From: Aphanomyces cochlioides
Lineage: Eukaryota; Oomycota; Saprolegniomycetes; Saprolegniales; Verrucalvaceae
Assembly (NCBI GenBank): GCA_019828595.1
Contig: JAHQRK010000010.1
Location: 620,001 to 684,000, forward strand
Direction: 5' to 3'
DNA: 64,000 nt
Made by a program: the position numbers and the translations under genes. Shown here piece after piece: positions 55,243 through 64,000 of the stretch (positions within the stretch are counted from its first letter, which is position 1; each line of letters opens with the position of its first letter). Below the pieces are notes generated by a model. The model was not told the origin of the DNA and did not search any database. It saw only the letters and a program-made list of their open reading frames with translations.

Positions 55243-58200
55243 TTACGAGAGAGGTTCTTCCAGCACGACTTGGCCCGCGAGGTCCTACAAAGAGATCAAG
55301 GCAAGGTGACTTCGTGAGAAAAAGATTAAGTACTACCTCAAGCGCAATAATGTACGCGACGTCGTTTCTACGGCCAGACTTGGCAAGAGAAAGCAGTTCA
55401 ACGACAGCTTTGTTCATTTCGATCCGACGGGTGGAAGGATGTGCGTATCGATTCTCGTGGAGAACGTAGTTATTGACAATGAGAAGAAGTAAAGCATCGA
55501 CAGCGAGAGCCACTTCATCTGCGTTGTCGACTTTGCGACCTTCGTCCTGCTTGAGACCGGATTTCTAAAGGAGCACTTGTGAATATTCGCAACAAAAGCA
55601 CACTACCGCAAGTTTGATCAAGTGGCCCAGCGCACATGGCACCGATGCATGTGCAGCCGATGGTGGAATGTAATCGACGATTGGCCGCGCAGCTTCTTTG
55701 TCAACTTGAATCGAGTCGCCGACTTGAATTTGAGGTTTTGTGCTCGGTGTTAGCTTCACGAGGAGAACTGCAATGACATGAGCCACCTACATGCACCACA
55801 CACATCAATTCACACCATCGACAAGCTCAATGACATACCTGCCATAAGCGATGAGTCATTTCATCGTCCTTGGTATCTTGGAGCCATGTACTGCAGGGCA
55901 CCAAATGTGCTCGGGCAGCTTCAAGAAGATTGGCGAATGAGGCTGGCATAATTTGTTGCCACTGATTCAGATGCCGACTGGCTTGCACAAGAAGGTGTCC
56001 GATCACGTAACGTTCTTCCAGCAGTTCTTTGGTCAGATCCGATGCGTACAAGGCAGATTGCAGCACGGGGTCTACGTATGCCACAAAGACCAGGGGAGAC
56101 ACATTTCCATGCGCGAGTACTGCAGTTACAATTTGTAGGAGAAGACACCATGCTGTCTGATCATCTGAAGTTCGAGCCGGCGTTGGTAGTGATGTCAATT
56201 CCTTCGCCAAGGCTTTCGTTTTCGCAACAAGGTCAAGCGAGGTGAGCGCATCGACAACATAACTTTGAATTTCCTGTGGGGTAGTCGTTGTGACAAGGGA
56301 CAACAGGCAACGTAGGGCCATTGTTCTCCGCTTTGGCTTTGTCCAGGCATCTACAAGTCGAGGTACAAGCGGACTCTGAGAGATAATTGCAAGCATTTGA
56401 AATGTCGAAGGATGCGGTGCACCGGTCGACTGGTTGTCGGCTGATATTGAACTTGTGAGAGCAACAACTTCTTGTAGAGACATGAGCGCGACATCAAACG
56501 TTTCGTCGGCAGCAAGTGCCGAGATAGAATGGCTCAAGAGACGACTAATAAGCAACGATGGAAGCTGAGCTTTGACTTGTGAGAGGAGTCGAAGAAGAAG
56601 CAGTGTAGCTGTCCAGAGAGGGACATTCGATGCGTCTTCAACATGATGTAAGACTGATTGCACGAGGGTGAGCTACAAGGCAACAAGGTTAGCTCAAAAT
56701 ACCAACATCATCATGCTTGAGTCAACGTACCAAATGTATAGACACAGCGGTGTCGCTCGTGTCACGGTGTGGCCGCAAAAGTGTCGTAGACCAGCGAGGA
56801 TCCTGTGCTTTGTGAACAACTTCAAAGACTTGGTGGTGAATCATGCAGAGACAAAGGCGACTGATGATATGAACGTGGTCGATTTGACCTGCAGCAGCTT
56901 GTACAACCATTTTCTCTGCGAGTTTAATTCCCCACTCGACGGAGGTTCTGTCGCCTGTGAAATTGGATGGCCGTGTCGGCATGGTCGTGGCAGACAGCAT
57001 GGGCGAATCGCACTGTAAATAATGCACCCCATCAGATCACAAAGGAAAAAAGTGGACGTACCCCAGCGCGCAGTTGCTGTTGCTGACTCAAAGAATTCTT
57101 TGATTCTGGTGGTTCCAAGAAATAAATCTCCATGAAGGTCGTCCATTGCGTCAGTGCATACAAGTGAGGCTGCGTTTCACTAACCAAAACGTAAAGCGGA
57201 AGGGTTGCTTGAGCCGATTCAACGGAGACGCTAGTGAAATCTTGAAGCCATTGGTCGTACAAATCACGGAAAGTGGTTAAGATGTCCCGTAAGACACCAC
57301 CACTTGGAGCTTGCCGCGCGACAACGTGATATTCAATCGCAAGGAGTTTGAAGATGGCTCCTTGAGCGAAGCGAACGTTGTTTCGAGGCGAGACAACACC
57401 AAGAGGTTGCGCTAGAGTCGGCCAGAAGATTGATTCGTCGCGGAAACGACTGGCCATATTGTGGGCGGCGTTTGTGTGGCTGAGACCTTCCCAAACGTCG
57501 AGGAAAAAACCAACTGCAGCCGCCACTACATTCATACGTCCCCACTCAAAGGCATCCCGGAGTCCGTGGATCAAGCAACTCGGCGTTCCATCGATTTCAA
57601 AGAGAAGAGAGAGCACACTAGGCTGAACGATGAGCGAAAAAGTGAGTAGTTCCCACACAGCAGCTTGAAGAGCCGGCGATTCCTCTTTAGTGCGGATGAG
57701 CTTGAGTAAAGACTTGAGGAAAGCAGTCGTGTCATCAAGAGTGCGGAAGCAAGCCATCAAAGTGGATGATCGAAGTGTGAGCGCGACGGAGGTTAGGATA
57801 CGTGTGGCTAAGAGACGAATTGCTGGAGATGACGGACAAGTCATGTACGCTGCACATGCCATAGGCCAGTTGACAGAATCGCTAGAGTGGGCGACAAATG
57901 GAGCCAAAGCGACGACGGAAGCGGGTTCTTCATCGTCTTGATAGAGCCATTTCACAAGCAAAGACCGATCAGCCAGCGGTGTGGCTAGGAGACAGTCGAC
58001 GGTGTGAAGAGCTGCCTCGACAAGGACGAGCGTCGAGCTATCCACTTCGGTAAATGAGTGTGGAAGAAAAGGGCCAGGGGCCGGGGTAGATCGATTGAAA
58101 TCAAACGCAGCAGGCTTGGTTGGGCTTGGATTCACAACTTTTGAAAGCGTCAAGGCTGTAATGGCCGTGTCAAAGACGAGTGCACGGGCATGTTCAAGCA

Positions 58201-59937
58201 GCGTTGGAGCGACATTTTCGTACAGAGGGCCGCTGAGGCATCGAGACAGTAGACGAAAGGCAGCTATCGAAACTGGAATCTCATCGGACAGGAGTTGCAA
58301 AATCAATGAGACATAAGGAGCAAGGGCTATCGAATCCAAATCAACCCAGTATTGTAAGCAAGCCAAGATGCCACTTGAATGGTGGGCTGAGACAATTGCT
58401 GACATGGCAGGAACAAGGACCGAAGCAGGATCGAACGCAGCAGCAACGACGGAGGCGTCCAAACCAGCAACGATACTGACGATTGCGACTTGGACAGGTA
58501 GTACTCCGTCGTTCTGAGCAAGCAATGCACGAAGAAGAGATATAAATGAATCAAACCCATCGGGCAAGATACGACGCCAGTCTTTGTCAAAGCGTCGGAG
58601 AGAAACATGACGACCAAATGCGGCAACCAAATTGAGAACAGCAATGGTTTCTTCAGTTGGAACAGCTTGAACTAGGCATGGAAGCATAACATCCCAAAGG
58701 GAATACGGACCGACGTGCCAGCAGATAAGAGTCTGCTCGTCAATAGTGACCAACTGTCCTGACGTGCCGGCTGGAATAGTGAATTGATCGTACACAACTG
58801 ATTGTGTGCTTGTCACGGCCACTCCTGAAGCTGTATAGTGGTCTTCTGGTGGAGTAATTTGTGTAAATGTTGTTTGCTGCATGAGATCAACGAGGGTGTT
58901 GACAGTCTCAGCAGTGCAGAGGTATGAAAGCAACTGCGTGAGAGGTAAGAAGCGCCATGGAAATAATAGACTCAAAGACTCAGTCGATCGTAATACCTAC
59001 AAAAGCAAATATTACGATAGAACTAGAGAATAAAATGACTTACGTCGTCAAGAGCAGTTTGGCAAAGCGTTGGATGATCCACCAGCAATCCGCCAAAGAG
59101 GTCCACGACGGCGAGTAGCTCATCATGTGATTTTTGGACTTCCACGAGGCCAAACTCATCGACAAAGCGAGAGAAAAACGTGTAGCCAGCTTCTTGGAGA
59201 AGGTGCTGACGAGTTTTATCAACGACATATTTTTGCATGGGAGGAAGTCCATTCGTTGGCGAGACTAGCCACGATGGAGCATTGAAATCAAACACTTGAA
59301 CGGTTGAAGGTGCCGTGAAAAATGATGAAAAAAAGGACAATCCACCTAAGCGTCGACCTTTCTCGAGGAGAGTGTCACTTAGCGAGTCGTCCATTTCGAA
59401 TTCAGCTGCATCGACTTGTCGACTCTTGAGAATTGAAACGACAGAGCTGTGAAAGCCTTCTTGTGTTCGTTCCACACGGCGCAAGCACAACGCAAAGGCA
59501 AATAGAATACTGCCGTGGGGCCCAAGTTCACTCCAGCGTGTGGAACCATCTGAAGGAAACGCATCGAGCATGAACTCGTAGAGTGTAGCCAAGGCCTCAG
59601 GATCATCTTCCTGCAATCCTTTCGAGAGTGCACACATCGTGAGCAAAGTTGTATGCATGATCAAACGACGATCTTCAGGGTCTTTGCGCTGAAGACCGAA
59701 TTGCTTCTTGACGAAGAGCTCGATCATGGCTTTCAATGTGCGCGGCGACACTGTCCGTTCTTGCCTTAACACGCAAAAGAGATCCAGGAGACTGTCCAAT
59801 TCTGCCTCGATCTTTGCACTCCCTTCACTTGCATCGGCATATTCAGATTCGTACGTACCAAAACGCTGGAAAAACTCATTGTTGCCGTCCAAAGGTTCGA
59901 TACGCTGGCGCATCGGGCTCATGGTCCTCGACGCCAT
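55243..59937 (-). CDS. Nup188-like nucleoporin
   Basis: Seven exons join in phase: 59937-59044, 58996-57062, 57012-56731, 56672-55839, 55786-55607, 55564-55337 and 55284-55243 (1,464 aa). Nearly the whole protein is helical repeat, as in the large alpha-solenoid scaffold nucleoporins. At residues about 370-403 a beta-rich insert (FTIPAGTSGQLV, then LICWHVGPYSLWDVML) resembles the SH3-like insert of Nup188. The length is somewhat below yeast or human Nup188 and well below Nup192/205. Nup188 sits in the inner ring of the nuclear pore and binds Nic96 and FG nucleoporins. Identification rests on architecture and the insert, so another solenoid protein is possible. The start at 59937 is the first ATG of the frame. 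Confidence 0.65.
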
Positions 59938-60214
59938 TGATGGAGCTTTATTTGAAATGATACGATTTGATTAGTTAAAATTATATTTAATTAGCCAATC
60001 CAAATTCATAAATAATTTTTTCAACCAATTAAAATACATTTTTAGATAATATTGGATAAATAAATATTTGTAGCCAATTAAATGTACCTAAAATGTTGTA
60101 TTTTAGCCAATCAATGTTCAAAATTAATTTGTATTTCGATTGGACAAATACTCCACATTATTATTATTTTTGACCAATTATGTGCTCCACTTTGTACATT
60201 TTGGAATTGGCACC
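59938..60214. promoter_or_regulatory. Divergent promoter with seven CCAAT boxes
   Basis: The 277 bp between the start codons of the Nup188-like and NSE4 genes are very A+T-rich. CCAAT is found at 59995, 60025, 60074, 60107 and 60174, and on the other strand (ATTGG) at 60051 and 60139. Spacing is about 25-35 bp. This points to a shared NF-Y bound divergent promoter. No TATA box stands out. Confidence 0.6.
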
Positions 60215-61270
60215 ATGGGGAAGAAGCGCCAGCATGAAGAAAGCATCTTTGGCCCGCTTATGGCCGACAGCAAGATTACCGACGAAGAGAGACGACAAGT
60301 AAGATGTCGAGAGAGAGAAATACTTCAAGATCTGAAAGAACGAAGTGTCGAAGCGTCCCAGTTAACCAGCACAGTATTTGAAGAAAAAGCGCGCGAGCTT
60401 GACTCAATCTATTCCAAAGTCGTCTATCCACGTGAAGCAAACCTGGATGCGACCAACCTGGACGAATTCAGTAACTTGGTTGTCAAGCAAGCTGGGCTCA
60501 TGAGCGCCAGCGATTTGACGAAATTTGACGTTGGTGATTTAATCAACACGGCCAAGGAAAAATGCACGATGGACTCAAACGAGGCTGTTTTTGACTGGGA
60601 CCGACTTGGATCTGCTGTCGGTGCATGCTTCCAAAGTGCCGTCAGTATCAACTTTATGTTTGGATCCATGGTACTTTTCTCGAAGCACTCAGCATTAAAT
60701 CTTTGCAGGATACACAATTGGTCGTGAAAGAACGCCGTGCCCCTCGACGTCGGCGAGTCGAAGATCTCGATGAAGAAGAAACCCAGCCAACACAAGTTAC
60801 CAAGGATACACTTGTTCAAGAGGATGTACAGGCTGGAAGATTGAAAGTGTTGGAGAAACACGTCCAGGAACGCGGTCGCTATGCCCTATTCGACATGTGT
60901 CTCAACCCTAAGAGCTTTGCCCAGGTACAGACACACTCTGGTCCAAAGCTTACAACTCGGTAGACAATTGAAAACTTGTTTGATACGTCATTTCTTATAC
61001 GCGATGGCAAAGCCAAGATCGAAATCGACAAGAATGGCCTACCCCAAGTTGGTGAGCTCCTCTCTGCGAACAGACACTAACATTTCCATACAGTTAACAA
61101 GGCAGGCATATCGGGCGACGTCCCTGTACCAACTCAGTGCGTCATTAGCTTGACATATGATGAATGGGAGGTTTGTGAAGTGCCAACAACTCGCCTTATC
61201 CTTGCCATAGAAACTCGCACCACTGTACAAAGAGCCCCTCGTAGGCCATCGAGCTCCTCCTCGCGTCTAA
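60215..61270 (+). CDS. NSE4: NSE4, kleisin subunit of the SMC5/6 complex
   Basis: Five exons join in phase: 60215-60670, 60709-60924, 60964-61051, 61094-61170 and 61211-61270 (298 aa). The N-terminal half has the NSE4 helix that contacts the SMC neck (STVFEEKARELDSIY, then NLVVKQAGLMSASDLTKFD). The C-terminal winged-helix region shows the family signature ENLFDTSFLIRDGKAKI at about residues 227-243 and ends with a TYDEWE motif. NSE4 bridges the SMC5 and SMC6 heads and is needed for DNA repair and resolution of recombination intermediates in the nucleus. The start at 60215 (MGKKRQHEES) is preferred over upstream in-frame sequence, which is hydrophobic and A+T-rich. Confidence 0.87.
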
Positions 61271-61329
61271 GGATTGTTCTAATGTGCGTTTTTATATTCT
61301 ATACAACGAGCTGTTTGAAAAGAGGAGAC

Positions 61330-61863
61330 CTATTGTTCAACGACGTGGGTTGTGTCGGCTTCGTTGTCTTCGAACTCCTTGATCAATTCAGGCGACGCTT
61401 GCAAGAGTTCGACAAAGGCAGGCTTGTCGCACAAATTGAAATGCGGAGCGCTTTCTTCAGTGGGTGGGATCGTGACGACATCCACTCCTTCTGGCGTCTT
61501 GTGCATGGGCTCGTGTGGAATGTTGTTTTGCTTCATGAATTCGACACACTTTGGCAATGCATCCACATACAATGAGATGAAGTTGGGGTGGCCATAACTG
61601 TTGCGAAGAACTGCTGGAGCATCCTTAGGACGGACCGTTTGGTCGCGGTCTTCATAACGCTTGTCTTCGACTTCAACATCGCGCACACCGACAAATCGGA
61701 AAGGACGCTTCACACCATCGTCTTCTTGGGTAAAATGCAAGTCGAGCAAACCGTCCGAGGATTCATCATCGTCTTCGACTTCAGGCGTCGTCGAGAAGAA
61801 TCGTGGCACTGTTCGCGGCAAACGTGGTAGAACCGCCGCACGCTGGACAACTTTGCGGAGCAT
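61330..61863 (-). CDS. Putative mitochondrial protein of unknown function
   Basis: Single exon, 177 aa. The N-terminus (MLRKVVQRAAVLPRLPRTVPRFFSTTPE) is Arg-rich, lacks acidic residues and has an FFSTT cleavage-like site, a clear mitochondrial targeting pattern. An acidic stretch follows (EVEDDDESSDG), then a compact hydrophilic domain with YGHPNFISLYVDALPKCVEF and a Pro/His-rich C-terminal half. No family recognised. It lies 59 nt from the convergent end of NSE4. Confidence 0.65.
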   Translation of the reverse strand: MLRKVVQRAAVLPRLPRTVPRFFSTTPEVEDDDESSDGLLDLHFTQEDDGVKRPFRFVGVRDVEVEDKRYEDRDQTVRPKDAPAVLRNSYGHPNFISLYVDALPKCVEFMKQNNIPHEPMHKTPEGVDVVTIPPTEESAPHFNLCDKPAFVELLQASPELIKEFEDNEADTTHVVEQ

Positions 61864-62184
61864 GAGGATTCAAATCGCAATTGCTGGCTGTCAAATGCGT
61901 CGGGAAATACTACATTATAGAGGAATCCTGCAAAAGATAATATTTGTCAATAGGTTAAATATTCTACTGGTCTCCTTCCGCATAACATCTTTATCCGGAC
62001 AATGAAGACACAATTAGAGAGTTTGCGAAAAATAACAAATGCTTGTAGAATTTTACAAAGCATGCCACAAGAATTTGTTTGTTGCTGTCATTTGCGAACA
62101 ATGACATTTTCTTGTAGCCAGAGTCTCTCAAATGTAATACCAAACGTGAAAGTCTATTTTTGAATTGGTGGCTTGCATCGACTG
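61864..62184. other. A+T-rich flank of the Harbinger-type element
   Basis: Promoter region of the mitochondrial gene on the left and probably the left end of the transposon on the right. I could not match a terminal inverted repeat to the right part of the window, where the element may run past the edge. No gene seen. Confidence 0.45.
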
Positions 62185-63203
62185 ATGAAGACGGCGCACT
62201 GGTTTCAACTTTGGTCTTTGGTTAGCTCAGAAGCCAAGCAAGATATCGTACAAGTGGACATAAGCAAGTACACGAAGGACGACAGGCTCTGCAAGCAGCA
62301 CTTTCGTTTTACGTCTGCTCAAATACATGAATTGGTGTCGTTGATGGAACTGCCCTGGGTGCTAACTCTGTCAAATGGCTCACGATGTCAACGAGAGACT
62401 GCAATGCATGTTTTTCTCAAACGAATGTCATATCCAAGCCGCTTAATCGATCTCGAAGTGTTTTTTGGCATCGAGGCATCAGTTATATCGCGTATTGTCT
62501 CGAAAGTATTCGATATATTGTACGGATTTCGAGGTATATTGCATTGGGATCATCACCGATTGACAAAAGAAACACTTACCAGTATGCAGAGGCGATAGTG
62601 TCCAAAAGAGCACCATTGAATTGCGTGGTCGGTTTCATAGACGGCACCGTTCGTCCCATTGCTAGACCAACTCGATATCAAAGACCAACCTATAATGGCC
62701 ACAAACGTGTCCACACCCTCAAATTTCAAAGTGTTTCTGCACCAGATGGCATGATCATTCATCTCAGTGGCCCATATGTCGGAAGTCGACACGATGCAAG
62801 AATGCTACGTGAAAGCAAATTGTCTGAGGCATTATCAAAGCACATGAGGATTGGCGACACAACTTTTGTTATCTATGGAGATCCAGCTTATGGACTTGAA
62901 AATCACATTATTTCACCATTTCGTGGAGCGAAGCTCACAAAGCCTCAAGAAGTTTTCAACAAACGTATGAGCAGAGTGCAGGTATCTGTTGAGTGGTGCT
63001 TTGGATCTGTCCTATCGAATTGGGCATTCATCGATTTCAAGAAGAACTTGAAAGTGTTTCTTCAACCGATTGGAAAACTATACGTTGTGGCTGTCCTGCT
63101 TCAAAACTTTCTTACATGCTACAATGGGAATATGTGCTCCAAGTTCTTTCGTTGCAAACCGCCAACTATACAAGAGTACTTTAGTTGTATTAAGAAGTAC
63201 TAA
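62185..63203 (+). pseudogene. Harbinger-type transposase (DDE_Tnp_4/HARBI1-like), one frameshift
   Basis: The N-terminal half (62185 to about 62570) has the helix-turn-helix-like region with RETAMHVFLKRM. The reading then moves to another frame at about 62560-62590 and continues to TAA at 63203. The catalytic part shows GFIDGTVRPI (first Asp), SRHDARML, GDPAYGL (second Asp) and VEWCFG (Glu), the DDE triad of HARBI1-like nucleases. Without the shift the protein would be about 340 aa, normal for the family. No in-phase intron explains the change. Confidence 0.85.
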
Positions 63204-63267
63204 TGAATCATTTCGTGCCATGAATAAGTTTATCCATCATGAGTTTCATCAACTCGAGCTGTTTGGA

Positions 63268-63944
63268 TTAAATTTCTTGCATCATTTGGATTGAGCACGT
63301 GGTATTATCCGCTTCTTGCTTTCGAATCTCCAATTCTTGCTTCATCAATTCCAGCTTCTCTTGTCGATGCTCGTTTTCATTTTTGAATTGTGATTCAAAC
63401 AGCTGAACAGCTTGACTCGTCTTCTTTTTGCCATGGTTGGCGTCACTACCCTCGTCTGTTTCTGATACTTTGGACATGATTGCTGCATTTCGAATTTTTT
63501 CGCCTTCATTTTCAAGTCGCTCCATTCGTGCTGCTTTTTCGCTGTTCTGGGATGGCTCCAGATTGTCTATAAGTTCAGCCAAGTCGCAGAGAAGTTGCTC
63601 TTTCTCTTCGTAGTCTTCGTTACAGCCGCTTTTTCGCAGCGATTCTAGCTCTTGTTTCCTCCAATATCCTAATAGAGATGTAGTCCTTTTGACCAAAATT
63701 TCTCTCGATGGAGCAATTGCTTGCGCATTGGCATGGGATGGACGTAGATAGTGAACAAATGCCTCTCGGACTTGCTCCCATACCTCAATTTTTCTACCAT
63801 GCTCAGCCCCAAATGGAAATTTAGCGATAACCTCTCGCAACAACGCTATGTCGTCTTTTGCAGCGAATCGGAACATGACTTTTCGCTTCTTGACCGGGCC
63901 TTCATGGCTGATACGCTTGACATGTCATCGTTCATCGTCGACAT
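63268..63944 (-). pseudogene. Harbinger accessory protein (Myb/trihelix-like with coiled coil), one frameshift
   Basis: The main frame begins with ATG at 63876 and gives 202 aa: a trihelix-like region (LLREVIAKFPFGAEHGRKIEVWEQV), an acidic middle and a C-terminal coiled coil (KNENEHRQEKLELMKQELEIRKQE). Just upstream the same frame carries a basic nuclear signal (PVKKRKV), while an ATG at 63944 opens another frame (MSTMNDDMSS). Together they suggest that the true N-terminus starts at 63944 and a 1-nt shift near 63905 broke it. Such proteins bind the element's ends and bring the transposase to DNA in the nucleus. Confidence 0.75.
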
Positions 63945-64000
63945 GTGAGTGCGAGAGGAAAAGCAAAAATGACTGGCTTGTAGAATCCACCTACAATCAA

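Larger units (their letters stand above)
62185..63944. mobile_element. PIF/Harbinger-type DNA transposon, inactive copy
   Basis: Two convergent genes, a DDE transposase (+) and a coiled-coil accessory protein (-), make the usual two-gene PIF/Harbinger layout, with only about 65 nt between their ends. Each gene seems to carry one frameshift. Terminal inverted repeats and target-site duplication were not found; the right end probably lies beyond 64000. Confidence 0.85.

Noticed and set aside
62030..63990. Terminal inverted repeats of the Harbinger-type element
   Set aside because: A shared GCTTGTAGAAT occurs near both ends (about 62041 and 63976), but in direct, not inverted, orientation, so it cannot be called a terminal inverted repeat.

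Overview
The window is eukaryotic nuclear DNA. The genes carry short GT-AG introns (about 39-63 nt), sit close together on both strands, and include families typical of oomycetes: a GPCR fused to a phosphatidylinositol-phosphate kinase, secreted PTDA-repeat proteins, and a core promoter of initiator plus flanking element in front of two secreted-protein genes. An oomycete, probably of the Saprolegniales (Aphanomyces-like), is my inference from this content. No database search was run.

Bases 1-24402 are a head-to-tail array of a 2,238-bp unit, nearly 11 copies, each carrying tRNA-Ser(AGA) and tRNA-Ser(CGA) about 1.3 kb apart. The array begins before the window. Its right end is a large inverted repeat (arms about 672 bp, 43-nt loop) holding one more tRNA-Ser(CGA) on the minus strand. 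In all there are 23 serine tRNA genes, one of them damaged by a 1-nt deletion. The organisation recalls the tandem tRNA arrays known from Entamoeba.

From 25075 to about 31690 lie dead retroelements: a LINE-type element (ORF1, AP endonuclease, start of the reverse transcriptase) whose ORF1 begins abruptly at the inverted-repeat junction, then a minus-strand Ty3/gypsy chromovirus remnant (protease, RT, RNase H, integrase zinc finger, chromodomain) with the integrase core missing.

From 32434 to 61863 the DNA is gene-dense. In order: GPCR-PIPK (-), an unrecognised membrane-protein gene or pseudogene (-), a Sec14-like lipid-binding protein (-), ribosomal protein uS5/RPS2 (+), a LIN9/ALY homologue of the DREAM/MuvB complex (+), NBP35/NUBP1 (-), a small Asn/Pro-rich protein (-), a NicO-type metal transporter (-), a secreted PTDA-repeat protein (+), fucose mutarotase (-), a secreted protein with a duplicated cysteine module (+), an equilibrative nucleoside transporter (-), IBA57 (-), a Nup188-like nucleoporin (-), NSE4 of the SMC5/6 complex (+) and a mitochondrial protein of unknown function (-). 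Exon joins given below were checked for phase by hand. Two genes serve Fe-S cluster biogenesis, NBP35 in the cytosol and IBA57 in mitochondria. GPCR-PIPK and the Sec14-like gene both concern phosphoinositides.

From 62185 to the right edge is a PIF/Harbinger-type DNA transposon with convergent transposase and accessory genes, each apparently carrying one frameshift.
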